Notes: a model not told the origin generated them from the sequence alone. Shown: positions 35,256 to 44,702, numbered from the stretch's first letter. The stretch is DNA of 64,000 bases from Candidatus Latescibacterota bacterium (GCA_022826515.1 JAJDUT010000017.1:47096-111095); one strand, 5' to 3'. Made by a program: numbers and translations.

Positions 35256-37512
35256 CTCCAGAGATATTCATTACCAAGTGGCGTGCCGTCGAACTCAAGG
35301 AAAGCTCGGCTGCTCAGGAGCACTTCATCGACTTGTGCCGGCTGCTCGGCGAGCCAACCCCGGCCGAGGCCGACCCTACCGGCGATACGTACTGCTTTGA
35401 GAAGGGTGCTCGCAAGGAAAACGGCGGCGATGGTTGGGCCGATGTGTGGAAGCGACACTGCTTCGCTTGGGAGTACAAGGGACCGCGTGCCAACTTAGAC
35501 GCGGCCTTTGACCAACTTAGGCAATACGCACTGGCTTTGGAAAACCCGCCGCTTTTGATTGTCTCCGACATGCGGCAGTTCCGCATCCGCACCAATTGGA
35601 CCAACAGCGTCAGCAAGACCCACGAATTCGAGATCGACGATTTAGCCGATGCTGCTGTCCGCGACAAGCTCAAGTGGGCACTATCCGACCCTGAGCGGCT
35701 GCGGCCAGACGAGACCCGGCAGGCGCTCACCGAGCGAGCGGCCTCGGCCTTTGCGTTGCTGGCACAAGCCTTGCGAGAACGCGGCCATGACCCGCAGGCG
35801 GTGGCGCATTTCATCAATCGGCTGGTGTTCTGCATGTTCGCCGAAGATGTGGGCCTTTTGCCGAACAATATGTTCACGCGGATGTTGGAGCAGGCGCGGC
35901 AGCAGCCGGAGGAGTTCGCCGCCATGGCTCGCTCAACGCCTACGCCGCCGAATTAGCGCGCGTGTCAGTGTGGATCGGACATATCCAGTGGATGCGACGC
36001 AACGGCTATCCTGGGACGAACAATCCAGTCCTCAAGCCGCTCGACACCATCGAATGCCGCGATGCGATCCTGACCCCAGACGGCGAAGAACCGGAATGGC
36101 CGGCAGCCGACGTGGTGATCGGAAACCCGCCGTTCTTAGGCTATTCGCCCATGCGTGAAGTCCTCGGCGGCGACTATACTGATAAGTTGCGCCGGTGCTA
36201 CACCAACGCCATTCCAGCCTCCGCCGACCTCGTCTGCTACTGGTTCCATAAGGGAGGCAAACTAGTAGATCGGGGAAAGATCTCTCGCGCCGGTCTCGTC
36301 GCCACGAATTCGATTAGAGGAGGGAAGAATCGAACAGTACTTGACCGGATAGTTGAACAGGCAGCGATTTTCGATGCTTGGTCCGATGAACCCTGGGTAG
36401 TTGATGGTGCCGACGTGAGGGTCTCGTTGATATGTTTCGCGTCTGAGGAAGCCGGATTATCGGCGCGTCTGGACGGAGGCGACGTGTTCCAGATCAACGC
36501 TGATCTTACCGCTGAGCCTGCCGATCTTACGAAAGCGGGTAAGTTGCCACGGAACCGACGTACGGCATTTATCGGTGGTTATAAGAAGGGGCGTTTCGAC
36601 GTCCCGGGAGATCTGGCTAGAGAATGGCTATGTCTGCCCGCGAATCCAAACGGGCGTCCCAACGCCGATGTTCTGAGACCATGGTTCAACGGTATGGATG
36701 TGACTCGTCGGCCTGCTGGCAAATGGATTGTCGATTTTGGACATAAGACAAGCGAAGCTGACGCCGCACTTTACGAGACACCGTTCGCGCACATCCTCGA
36801 ACACGTGAAGCCTACAAGGGACGAGAACAATCGCGAGGACTTGCGGGACCTATGGTGGAGACACGACCGGTCAGGACAGAACATGTTCAAAAATATTGGC
36901 GTGTTGCCCCGTTACATCGCCACGCCGCGCGTTGCCAAGCACAGACTGTTCGCGTGGCTTGATGCCCGGATTTATCCCGACTGCCAACTGATCGTCATCG
37001 CCCGCGACGACGACACCACCTTCGGCATCCTGCACAGTCGCTTCCACGAGGCATGGTCGCTGCGGCTCTGCACATGGCTCGGCAAGGGCAACGATCCGCG
37101 CTACACGCCGACCACCACCTTCGAGACCTTCCCCTTCCCAGAAGGGTTGTCGCCCGACATTCCGGCTTCGGATTACGCGAGTGATCCGCGTGCCGTTGCC
37201 ATCGCCGAAGCAGCACGGCGACTAGTCGAACTGCGCGACCGCTGGCTCAACCCGCCCGAATGGGTGGAATGGGTGGACGAGCCGGTGCCCGGCTATCCCA
37301 AGTGTCCGGTTCCACGAGACGAAGCGGTGGCAAAGGAACTCAAGAAGCGGACGCTGACCAATCTGTACAACGCCCGCCCTCAATGGCTCAAGGATGCACA
37401 CGCGACTCTCGACGCGGCTGTGGCGTCGGCTTATGGATGGGATGCAGGTATTTCGGAGGACGAGTCGTTAGGAAAACTGCTGGCACTTAACCTAGCGAAT
37501 GGATGCGAATAA
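35252..37512 (+). pseudogene. MmeI-like type IIG restriction-modification gene, internally deleted and frameshifted
   Basis: The N-terminal part (35252-35956, 234 codons) has the MmeI N-terminal region: FITKWRAVELKESSAAQEHF, AWEYKGPRANLDAAFDQLRQ and FINRLVFCMFAEDVGLLPN. The C-terminal part, in another frame from ~35932 to 37512, begins LNAYAAELARVSVWIGHIQW and has methylase motif IV NPPFLGYSP, then the target-recognition and C-terminal regions (TTFETFPFP). Between them the segment that should carry SAM motif I (DPACGSGNFL-type) is missing, roughly 150-250 codons by family memory, and the frame shifts at ~35930. Without motif I the methylase should be inactive. Could be an assembly error, but both flanks read cleanly. 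Confidence 0.8.
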
Positions 37513-37537
37513 GCCACTCTTAGCAAAAGGAACCGAC

Positions 37538-38242
37538 ATGAGCGAATTCACAAGTCCTGCGGTGCAGGCGATGAATCTCATTCGATATATTGGAGACCAA
37601 GTATCGGAATCAGGCAAACCAATCCCCCATATTGACAGAATCAGCAAGAAGATTGGTGCTCCGAGTGAGGAATTGGCCAAGCAACTCATTAAAGAGTTGT
37701 ATGAACACGACCTCATAATAATGGGAGAACCTAGCAAAGAGACACTCGGGCCGAGATTTCCGAATGTAAACCTTACCCTTGCCGGATGGAAACAGTACGA
37801 AGCGGAAAAACGAGGTGAGTTCGCTGGAAATTACGGTTTCCTCGCCATGCAGTTCAACGATGACGATCTCGAATCCTTTGTTCGGGAGGTTGTGAAACCG
37901 GCAGTGAAAGAGGATATTGGCTGCAGTCTAGTTGATATGCGTGATGTCCCAAAGGCGGGTATCATCGACAATATCATGCGCGTCCGAATCCGAGACGCGA
38001 AGTTCGTCATTGCCGATCTTACTCACGGAAACAATGGCGCGTATTGGGAGGCTGGTTATGCGGAGGGTCTAGGCAAGCCTGTCATCTATATTTGCGAAAA
38101 GGAAAAATTTGAGAGCAAAGATGGAACCCACTTCGATACGAATCACTGCACGACCGTTATTTGGTCTAAGTCTAGGGATAATGACGACGATTTCCGTCAG
38201 AAATTGACTGCAACCCTTCGCCGGTCACTCGATGAATTGTGA
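37538..38242 (+). CDS. Winged-helix protein with nucleoside deoxyribosyltransferase/TIR-like C-terminal domain (234 aa)
   Basis: Residues ~1-90 resemble a winged helix (PHIDRISKKIGAPSEELAKQ, LTLAGWKQYE). Residues ~100-234 form a Rossmann-like domain: GFLAMQFNDDDLESFVREVV, IMRVRIRDAKFVIADLTHGN and NGAYWEAGYAEGLGKPVIYI. The A-D-L-T...N-x-x-Y-x-E-x-G-x-A pattern is that of nucleoside 2-deoxyribosyltransferase-like proteins, related to TIR-type NAD or nucleotide cleaving effectors. ATG 37538 follows AAAAGGA, not the earlier in-frame ATG 37499. In a module with an RM gene and an AAA ATPase, a role as a defence effector or sensor is inferred. Confidence 0.65.
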   Translation: MSEFTSPAVQAMNLIRYIGDQVSESGKPIPHIDRISKKIGAPSEELAKQLIKELYEHDLIIMGEPSKETLGPRFPNVNLTLAGWKQYEAEKRGEFAGNYGFLAMQFNDDDLESFVREVVKPAVKEDIGCSLVDMRDVPKAGIIDNIMRVRIRDAKFVIADLTHGNNGAYWEAGYAEGLGKPVIYICEKEKFESKDGTHFDTNHCTTVIWSKSRDNDDDFRQKLTATLRRSLDEL

Positions 38243-38311
38243 TAGCCGCCAACGGAGCAGCCGGTCCGGTCCAGCCCAACGGTAATGTTCGACAATACGG
38301 AGAAATAACCT

Positions 38312-39514
38312 ATGCGGATTGAGCAGATTGAAATCAAGAACTACCGTTCCTTCCGCCACGCCGTGTTTGAGGATTTACCCCCGATGGTCGTCGTCGTGGG
38401 CGCGAACGGCACGGGTAAGTCAACGCTATTCGACGTGTTCAGCTTTCTCAAGGACGCGCTGACTCAGAACGTCACCATGGCGGTGTCGCAACGCGGTGGG
38501 TTCCGCGAGTTGGTCAGTCGAGGAGAAAATGGGCCAATTGGGATCGCCATCAAATTCCGCGAGAGCGGCGGACATCTGGCCACTTACGAACTCGAAATAG
38601 CAGCGAACGGTGGCCGAGTCTCGGTTGAACGCGAGGTACTCCACTACCATAGAGGGCAGGATGGACGCCCCTGGCATTTTGTTGATTTCTCAGGCGGGAT
38701 CGGAACCGCGATCACAAATGAATCGGTCTATGGTCAGGAAGAGGCAAAAGAAAAGAGAGCAGAGTACAAGCTCGACGACCCGAGCGTCCTCGCGATCAAA
38801 GGCTTGGGCCAGTTCCGCGAATTTCAAGTCGTCTCGGAATTCCGCAGCCTAATCGAGAACTGGCACATCTCAGACTTCCACATTGCCGACGCCCGACCGA
38901 GCAGTGAGGCTGGATATGCCGAACATCTGTCTAACCGTGGCGATAACGTCGCCCAAGTGGCCCAGTACCTCTACGAGAATCACCGCGAGTGCTTCGATCA
39001 AGTGCTGAAAGCTATGAGCCAGCGAGTCCCAGGCGTGAGCGGCGTTGAAGCCAAACCAACAGAGGACGGGCGTCTCGTTCTGCGCTTTCAGGATGGCAGC
39101 TTCAAGGACCCATTCATTGCCCGCTACGTCTCCGATGGCACGATCAAGATGTTCGCCTACCTCGTCTTGCTGTATGACCCAAAACCCCATCCGTTGCTGG
39201 CGGTCGAAGAACCCGAAAACCAACTCTATCCCGAATTACTAATAGAGTTGGCTGAGGAGTTTAGGGACTATGCCCGGCGCGGCGGCCAAGTGTTCGTTTC
39301 GACCCACTCTCCCGATTTCCTGAACGGAGCAGAACTCGACGAGATCTTCTGGCTGGTTAAGAAAGACGGATTCACAACCGTACGCCGAGCGTCAGACAGC
39401 GAACTGCTGCGCGCTCTTGTCGCAGAGGGAGACTTGCCGGGTGCCCTATGGAAGCAGAGGCTTTTCGAGGGCATTGGGCTACGTCAACTTGATGGCGAGT
39501 TAGTGATAACCTAG
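38312..39514 (+). CDS. AAA family ATPase (RecF/OLD-like, AAA_21 type, 400 aa)
   Basis: Begins MRIEQIEIKNYRSF, with Walker A VVVGANGTGKSTLFD at residues ~28-42, a Q-loop region, the ABC-like YVSDGTIKMFAYLVLLYD, Walker B LLAVEEPENQLYPE and the H-loop STHSPDFLNG. This is the SMC/RecF-like ATPase group common in phage-defence loci, often beside a Toprim or DUF4276 partner, which is missing here. Its last 12 codons are duplicated in diverged form at 35140-35175. The glycosidase-like gene starts 9 bases after its stop. Confidence 0.85.
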   Translation: MRIEQIEIKNYRSFRHAVFEDLPPMVVVVGANGTGKSTLFDVFSFLKDALTQNVTMAVSQRGGFRELVSRGENGPIGIAIKFRESGGHLATYELEIAANGGRVSVEREVLHYHRGQDGRPWHFVDFSGGIGTAITNESVYGQEEAKEKRAEYKLDDPSVLAIKGLGQFREFQVVSEFRSLIENWHISDFHIADARPSSEAGYAEHLSNRGDNVAQVAQYLYENHRECFDQVLKAMSQRVPGVSGVEAKPTEDGRLVLRFQDGSFKDPFIARYVSDGTIKMFAYLVLLYDPKPHPLLAVEEPENQLYPELLIELAEEFRDYARRGGQVFVSTHSPDFLNGAELDEIFWLVKKDGFTTVRRASDSELLRALVAEGDLPGALWKQRLFEGIGLRQLDGELVIT

Positions 39515-39607
39515 CAAACCGCTATGAATCTCAACGCCCCAATCCCATTCGCAGCATTCGCCCGCTTCGAGCGGCTCACCGCCGAGAAGCCGCTGCTGTA
39601 CTGCGCG
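39479..39607 (+). repeat. Boundary repeat C: intact AAA-stop/glycosidase-start junction
   Basis: Reference copy for repeats A and B, spanning the last 12 codons of the AAA ATPase, the 9-base gap and the first 28 codons of the intact gene at 39524. Conserved core: CCGCTATG, then CCAATCCCATT, GCAGCATTCGCCCGCTT and GCGGCTCACC. Confidence 0.85.
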
Positions 39608-40510
39608 CCACCCGCGTGGGCCGCTGCCAGTCACGCCATCGTCGTGGACGATACTGTGCATTATCTGTGGGCCAAAAAAGGAGGAGATGGTAGCTGGGTA
39701 CACATGCACAGCTCCGCGCCGGTCGCCGACCCTACGGCGGTAACGCACGACCAACGCAATCCCATACTGCTACCTTCCGCCGACGGATTCGACAATCACG
39801 GCGTGGAATACCCCTTCCCGTTCTGGAATCCCGCCGACCAGCGCTACTACGCCTATTATCTCGGCACCCAAGGTAAGGACAAGCCCCGCCGCAAACAGAC
39901 CGGCCTACTAGTCAGCGATGGCGATTTCGGAGCGTGGACGCGGATTGGCAATGAACCGGTAGTTGCCGTCGGCGGCATCCACGAACAACACGGCTCTTCC
40001 CATCCGTCCGTAGCCGTGTCGGGCGATGTCATTCACATGGTCTATACCGGCGAGTCGCCAGCCCCTCCTGAACGGCGCGATATTCTCTACAACGTGCCGA
40101 CCATTTGCCATGCCACCGCACCGACCAGCGACCCGGCGCAAGTCACCAAAAATCCCGCCAATCCCGTGTTCAGCGGATCGGGACAGGCGTGGGACCGCTA
40201 TGGAGTGCGCGAAGCCGAAATCCTCAAAGGGCCGAGCTACTTCCATCTGTTCTACGGCGGCTACGACGGCAAGGTCTGGACCATTGGGCACGTCCGCACG
40301 CACGACTTCCGCACCTTCGAACCCAACCCACACAACCCAATCTTCACACCTGCGGCCAATGCCGATGCCTGGGATTGCGACGGCCTCCTGACCCCACAGG
40401 TGTTCGCGATCAATGGGACCTATTACATGATCTACGCCGGTCTCAGAGGGTCGGGATGGAATCGCGTGTCAGCAGTCGGCACGGGCTTAGCCGTGGCCAA
40501 GCCGCTGTAG
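39524..40510 (+). CDS. Five-bladed beta-propeller glycosidase-like protein (GH43/GH32/GH130-like, 328 aa)
   Basis: Repeated blades with motifs such as HYLWAKKGGDGSW, EYPFPFWNPADQRYYAYYLG, HMVYTGESP and YFHLFYGGYDGKVWTIG, plus acidic residues in VREAEILKGPSYFH, fit a five-bladed propeller of the GH43/GH32/GH130 kind. I cannot name the substrate and the catalytic triad is not certain. No signal peptide. Its first codons are the sequence duplicated in boundary repeats A and B, so this gene is the fixed right edge of the accessory locus. Converges on the MATE gene 3 bases away. Confidence 0.7.
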   Translation: MNLNAPIPFAAFARFERLTAEKPLLYCAPPAWAAASHAIVVDDTVHYLWAKKGGDGSWVHMHSSAPVADPTAVTHDQRNPILLPSADGFDNHGVEYPFPFWNPADQRYYAYYLGTQGKDKPRRKQTGLLVSDGDFGAWTRIGNEPVVAVGGIHEQHGSSHPSVAVSGDVIHMVYTGESPAPPERRDILYNVPTICHATAPTSDPAQVTKNPANPVFSGSGQAWDRYGVREAEILKGPSYFHLFYGGYDGKVWTIGHVRTHDFRTFEPNPHNPIFTPAANADAWDCDGLLTPQVFAINGTYYMIYAGLRGSGWNRVSAVGTGLAVAKPL

Positions 40511-40513
40511 GGC

Positions 40514-41908
40514 TCACCCACTATCCTCATCGGCCCGCTCAATAACCCGCATACTCTTCCAGCGACCCGTGCGAAAGCGCAAGTAGAGAGCCACGCCCAA
40601 GACGCATATATACGCGCAGCAAAAGATCCATATCAGATACAGCCCCCCGTCGAAATAAGTTAGGGCGGCGAAAGACGGCACAACCATGATCGCCCAAGCC
40701 AGCAAGATCGAAATCCACATGACGAAGCGGGTGTCGCCCGCGCCCTTCAGGGCCGCCGCGAAGACCATATAGGCGGCATCGAAGACGCAGTACAGAGCTA
40801 CGAAGCGCAGCAAGACCACGGCGATCTGATGCGCGACCGCAAAGTTGGCGTCTTTCTCCTCGCCAAAAGGCGCAAGGAAAAACTCCGGCACCAACACATA
40901 GCCCAAGGACATCGTCCCCATGTACAGCATGGCCAAGTGCAAACCCGACCACGTGCAGTACTCAGCGGCTTCGGGCTGATCGCGCCCCAAACGCTGGCCG
41001 ACCATCGTCGAGACGGCAATGCCGCAACCAATGAGCGGCATAAAGGCGAGGCTGTTGATGTGAAAGGCCAAATTCGTCGCCGCCAGCGGGATCGGCCCCA
41101 AGCGGCCCACGATAAATAAAAAGAAGGTAAAGGCCATGATGTCGAGCATGAAGTTGACGCCGTTGGGACCGCCAAAGCGCAACAGACGCAGCAGCAGTTT
41201 GAGGTCCGGCTTCCATCCGCGCAAGGTGGCGTATTCACTGCGATACCGCGGCCCCAAAAACAGCACCGCGAAACACAGGGCCGAGACCACCAAGCCAATA
41301 TTGGTGGCCCACGCCGCCCCGACGATCCCCAGCTCGGGCAGTCCCCAGTGCCCGAATATCAAGGCGTAGTCGCAAATGATGTTGACGCTGATGGCCACGA
41401 CGTTGACCGCCAACACCACCCACGTTTGCCCCCGCCCGCTGAAAAAGCACGAGAAAGCCGTGGACAAGACTTGCGGCCCAGTGCCGTAGCAAAGGATGCG
41501 GAAGTACTCGGTTTCAGCGGCGCGGATGCCCGGGTCGTGGCCGATAAACTCGAAGAGTTCGCCGGCAAAGGCGGCCGGCAGCAAGGCCAACAGGCCGCTG
41601 AACAAGGCCACGTACGCCCCTTGCCACACGGCCGGCCCCACCCGCGTCAACCGCCGCGCACCCATGTATTGGGCGACAAACGTATTGGCGTATTGGGCCG
41701 TGCCCATGAAGAGGCTGATGAAGGTGAAGTTGGCCATGCCCGCCGGCAGCGCAGCCGCCAACGCCTCGGTGGAATACCAAGAGAGAAAGACCCTATCGAC
41801 AAAGTGCTGGATGCTCCAGCTAGCCGTGCTCAGAATCAGCGGCAGGGCAATCCCCAAAAACTCTCGGTATCCGCCTGCGGCCCCCCACCGCCTCGCGATG
41901 CGACCCAC
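40514..41908 (-). CDS. MATE family efflux transporter (464 aa)
   Basis: Twelve hydrophobic segments in two similar halves. The first has LGIALPLILSTASWSIQHFVDRVFLSW and FMGTAQYANTFVAQYMGARR, a typical MATE pattern; the second has LAFHINSLAFMPLIGCGIAV and MVGQRLGRDQPEAAEY. It exports organic cations or metabolites with sodium or proton exchange. GTG 41908 is chosen, 2 bases after the stop of the upstream oxidoreductase gene; a longer frame to 41971 would overlap that gene by 61 bases. Two-gene operon with 41911-42930. Confidence 0.88.
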   Translation of the reverse strand: MGRIARRWGAAGGYREFLGIALPLILSTASWSIQHFVDRVFLSWYSTEALAAALPAGMANFTFISLFMGTAQYANTFVAQYMGARRLTRVGPAVWQGAYVALFSGLLALLPAAFAGELFEFIGHDPGIRAAETEYFRILCYGTGPQVLSTAFSCFFSGRGQTWVVLAVNVVAISVNIICDYALIFGHWGLPELGIVGAAWATNIGLVVSALCFAVLFLGPRYRSEYATLRGWKPDLKLLLRLLRFGGPNGVNFMLDIMAFTFFLFIVGRLGPIPLAATNLAFHINSLAFMPLIGCGIAVSTMVGQRLGRDQPEAAEYCTWSGLHLAMLYMGTMSLGYVLVPEFFLAPFGEEKDANFAVAHQIAVVLLRFVALYCVFDAAYMVFAAALKGAGDTRFVMWISILLAWAIMVVPSFAALTYFDGGLYLIWIFCCAYICVLGVALYLRFRTGRWKSMRVIERADEDSG

Positions 41909-41910
41909 GC

Positions 41911-42930
41911 TCAGCTCGCCATAAATTCGGCTACTGCAATCAATTCCCCACCCCGCCGCGCCGACTCCCATCCCGCCAGCACTGGGGCCAGCGAATAGAG
42001 GCCGTCGGCATAGTCGTTGAGCAGCAGGGCGCGGTTGCCGGTGCGCACGGCCTCAATGAAGACGCGGTCTTGTTCAAACCACGGATCGAATTCCTCCGGC
42101 GCGTACACCACCTCGCCATTGACCTCGATCCGGTCATACATCCACAGCGCCAAGTATCCTCCCTCGTAAAAAACAGTGAAGCGCGGCTCGTCGCCCGGAG
42201 CGGCGGGCGTGGTGGCGAGGAACGTCGAGGTCATGGTCGCCCCGTTTGCCAACAAAAAATTGAACGAACACGACAGCGGCGTGTTGTACCGAGGAGGATG
42301 GTGGTAAAACGCTTGGGCTTGGGTAATATCGAGGCGGCTCATAAAGCGCGCGTAGTCAACGGCGTGTACCCCCCAGTCAAAGGCCGAGCCGCCGCTCTTG
42401 TCCATCTGATAGTGCCAACTATCCGGGTCGGAAACCTCAGCTTCGAGCAAGGGCAGGCCGGCCGTGCTCTGGAAGCGGATGTGGGTGACGGCCTTATCCG
42501 CGAGCAGGCGACGAGCCTCCTGAAAGAGAGGGCGATAGCGCTCGCGGAAACAAACTGTTGAGATCACACCACCCTCTGCGACCGCATCGGCAATGCGCCG
42601 CGCAACAGCCATGCTGGTCGCTTGCGGTTTCTCGCTAAAGAGGTGGATGCCCTGCGCTGCGGCCGTTGCTTCCACATCCGTGCGCGCAAAGGCCGGCACG
42701 ACCGAATAGAGTGCGTCCAGTTGTTCCTCTGCAAGCATTTGGTGGGGATCCGCATAGGTGCGGGCGATGGAGTACTTTTGCGCGGTGGTGGCGAGGTTGT
42801 CCGGGTTGGGATCACTCGCGGCGACCAGCTCGACGCTGTCTAGCTTGCTCAGGTTGGGCAGGTGCGTTTGGTTGGCGAAACGGCCGGTGCCGTAAATGCC
42901 GACGCGCACCGGGCGATTGTCTGCGGGCAT
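41911..42930 (-). CDS. Gfo/Idh/MocA family oxidoreductase (339 aa)
   Basis: NAD(P)-dependent sugar or inositol dehydrogenase family. Rossmann start VGIYGTGRFANQTHLPNL, the conserved EKP in LFSEKPQATS, and the C-terminal beta-sheet domain with SGGSAFDWGVHAVDYARF. The cofactor motif GTGRFA and the HxxD-like GVHAVDY are as expected. Substrate unknown; cotranscribed with a MATE transporter. Start ATG 42930 follows AAAGGAT. Confidence 0.87.
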   Translation of the reverse strand: MPADNRPVRVGIYGTGRFANQTHLPNLSKLDSVELVAASDPNPDNLATTAQKYSIARTYADPHQMLAEEQLDALYSVVPAFARTDVEATAAAQGIHLFSEKPQATSMAVARRIADAVAEGGVISTVCFRERYRPLFQEARRLLADKAVTHIRFQSTAGLPLLEAEVSDPDSWHYQMDKSGGSAFDWGVHAVDYARFMSRLDITQAQAFYHHPPRYNTPLSCSFNFLLANGATMTSTFLATTPAAPGDEPRFTVFYEGGYLALWMYDRIEVNGEVVYAPEEFDPWFEQDRVFIEAVRTGNRALLLNDYADGLYSLAPVLAGWESARRGGELIAVAEFMAS

Positions 42931-43167
42931 AAGGAGAATCCTTTGTTGATAGCTTTTATACAGCGGAGTGAAATGGGCAAGAAAAGGAAAAAGGAACTTA
43001 TGCGCCAGACCGCTTTGAGACGGGTCGCGGGGAAATCTGAGGCGTCTATCCTAGACCTTTGCCGCTGGGTGAGCAAACACAGAATATTTCAGCCCCGTGG
43101 TACCGATTGCGACTGTCAACACGAGTAAGTACCTTCGCGTCAGACAACGGCCACTAACTAAACGACC

Positions 43168-43527
43168 ATGACAAGTGACTTTGTAGATGCAAGGACGTTC
43201 ATCGGCAAAACTGTCGATATTACCATAGATCGACCTCTTGGCTCCAAGCATCCTGAAGCGGGCTTCATCTATCCGGTCAACTACGGATTTCTCCCGAATG
43301 TACCGGCACCTGATGGAGAAGATAGGGACGCTTATGTCCTCGGCATTTTCAAACCGCTAGAGACGTTCACAGGCAGATGTATCGCCGTCATTCAACGATC
43401 TGATGACGATGATGACAAACTCGTTGTCGCACCTGACGGCAAGGACTACTCTGACGAGCAGATCTTCGCTTTAACGGAATTCCAAGAGCGATTTTTCGAA
43501 TCGTCCGTAACATGTGAAGTGATCTAG
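43168..43527 (+). CDS. Short inorganic pyrophosphatase-like protein (119 aa)
   Basis: Matches the core of family I soluble pyrophosphatases: DRPLGSKHPEAGFIYPVNYG, the metal-binding DGEDRDAYVLG (equivalent to DGDPxDxxV) and RSDDDDDKLVVAPDG. At 119 aa it lacks the C-terminal part of the ~175-aa enzyme, but such short relatives are a recognised subgroup. May hydrolyse pyrophosphate or another phosphoanhydride. It heads a run of small genes (43168-45278), possibly an operon, that looks like accessory sequence. Confidence 0.75.
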   Translation: MTSDFVDARTFIGKTVDITIDRPLGSKHPEAGFIYPVNYGFLPNVPAPDGEDRDAYVLGIFKPLETFTGRCIAVIQRSDDDDDKLVVAPDGKDYSDEQIFALTEFQERFFESSVTCEVI

Positions 43528-43538
43528 GAAAGGGACAC

Positions 43539-44201
43539 ATGCCATTCAAAATTGCTGACGATCCAGACGCCGATTATCGGGAACTGGTAAGAACCGCCTA
43601 TAACCGGTGTGCGATGAATTACGCGGGACAAAAACGTACTACGCCTGGAGCGGAGCTGAACTTGATAACTGAGCGTCTGGCACCTAGTTCAAAAATCCTC
43701 GACGTTGGATGTGGTGCTGGTATCCCAGTCGCCCGACATCTTGCGGGAACGTTTAGCCTCACCGGAATCGACATCTCCTCGAACATGATAGCTCTATCCA
43801 AAAAAAACGTCCCCTCCGCCAAATTCGTCATCGCCGACGTAATGGAGACCGAATTCCCCGCAGCTAGCTTCGATGCAATCGTCAGCTTTTACGCCATCTT
43901 CCACATCCCAAGGCAGAAGCATCTAGACCTCTTCCGTCGATTCGCACAGTGGCTTCGGCCCGGTGGGCTCCTCCTGTTTACTATTGCTGAGAAAGACGAC
44001 GGTCCTGGATATACTGAAGATGACTTCTTCGGCGAGACCATGTACTGGAGCAACTTTGGCCCCTCGACCTACAAGAAGCTTTTCACTGAGACTGGGTTTC
44101 AGATTGAACAGGAAGGTATCGTAGGAGGAGGATTCGGAGGTGTTGATGCACTGGAGGAGGTCCACCCATTTTTTTTCGCCGTCAAAAGAGAAGGCTTGTA
44201 G
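43539..44201 (+). CDS. Class I SAM-dependent methyltransferase (220 aa)
   Basis: Motif I ILDVGCGAGIPVARHL at residues ~54-69, the acidic residue of LTGIDIS, motif ADVMETEFPAASFDAIV and the late WLRPGGLLLFTIAEKD identify a UbiE/small-molecule type methyltransferase. Substrate unknown. AAAGGGACAC precedes ATG 43539, 11 bases after the pyrophosphatase-like gene. Confidence 0.82.
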   Translation: MPFKIADDPDADYRELVRTAYNRCAMNYAGQKRTTPGAELNLITERLAPSSKILDVGCGAGIPVARHLAGTFSLTGIDISSNMIALSKKNVPSAKFVIADVMETEFPAASFDAIVSFYAIFHIPRQKHLDLFRRFAQWLRPGGLLLFTIAEKDDGPGYTEDDFFGETMYWSNFGPSTYKKLFTETGFQIEQEGIVGGGFGGVDALEEVHPFFFAVKREGL

Positions 44202-44270
44202 ATCAGCAAACGCTGTGAATTGAACGCATCGCCACAATCGGCACACTCATTTATCCAGAAAGGATTACCA

Positions 44271-44693
44271 ATGCCGCTAACAGGTCGATGTCTTTGCGGG
44301 GCGGTCAGCTATACAAGCGACTCAGAACCCCAATTCGTGATCTATTGCCACTGCGACGACTGCCGTAGAGTTACGGGCAGCGCTTTCAACGTTGGAGTTG
44401 GCGTACCAGCTTCTACATTTCAACTGAGCGGTAAAACCAAGGGCTACGAATCTACGAACGACGAGGGCTACACAAAGATTCGCGAATTCTGCCCAGAATG
44501 TGGTTCGCAATTGTTCACACGCTACCCCGACACGATATTCATCAAGGCGGGCACCCTAGACCATTCCGAAGACCTGCAACCCACCAGAGATATCTGGACC
44601 GAAATGGCAGTCCCGTGGTCCAAGATCCCCGACGGCCTAGATAAATTTCCCCGCTCTTCGACGTGGGGAAGTTCGCAACCCGGCACACTTTAG
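44271..44693 (+). CDS. GFA family (CENP-V/GFA domain) zinc protein (140 aa)
   Basis: GRCLCGAVSY, YCHCDDCRRVTGSAF and FCPECGSQLFTRY supply the zinc-binding cysteines of the glutathione-dependent formaldehyde-activating enzyme fold. Actual substrates of such proteins are mostly unknown. AAAGGA precedes ATG 44271, which is favoured over upstream frames because homology starts at MPLTGRC. Neighbouring genes are small enzymes, also of likely detoxification type. Confidence 0.85.
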   Translation: MPLTGRCLCGAVSYTSDSEPQFVIYCHCDDCRRVTGSAFNVGVGVPASTFQLSGKTKGYESTNDEGYTKIREFCPECGSQLFTRYPDTIFIKAGTLDHSEDLQPTRDIWTEMAVPWSKIPDGLDKFPRSSTWGSSQPGTL

Positions 44694-44702
44694 GAAATTC
44701 AG

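Noticed and set aside
41909..41971. Longer N-terminus for the MATE transporter
   Set aside because: It would overlap the upstream oxidoreductase gene by 61 bases; GTG 41908 lies 2 bases after that gene's stop.
42862..43128. Open frame in the gap between the oxidoreductase and pyrophosphatase-like genes, with a small MGKKRKKELM start at 42973
   Set aside because: Its first part is antisense to the oxidoreductase, and the remaining ~51 codons show no recognisable pattern; composition and position do not support a gene.
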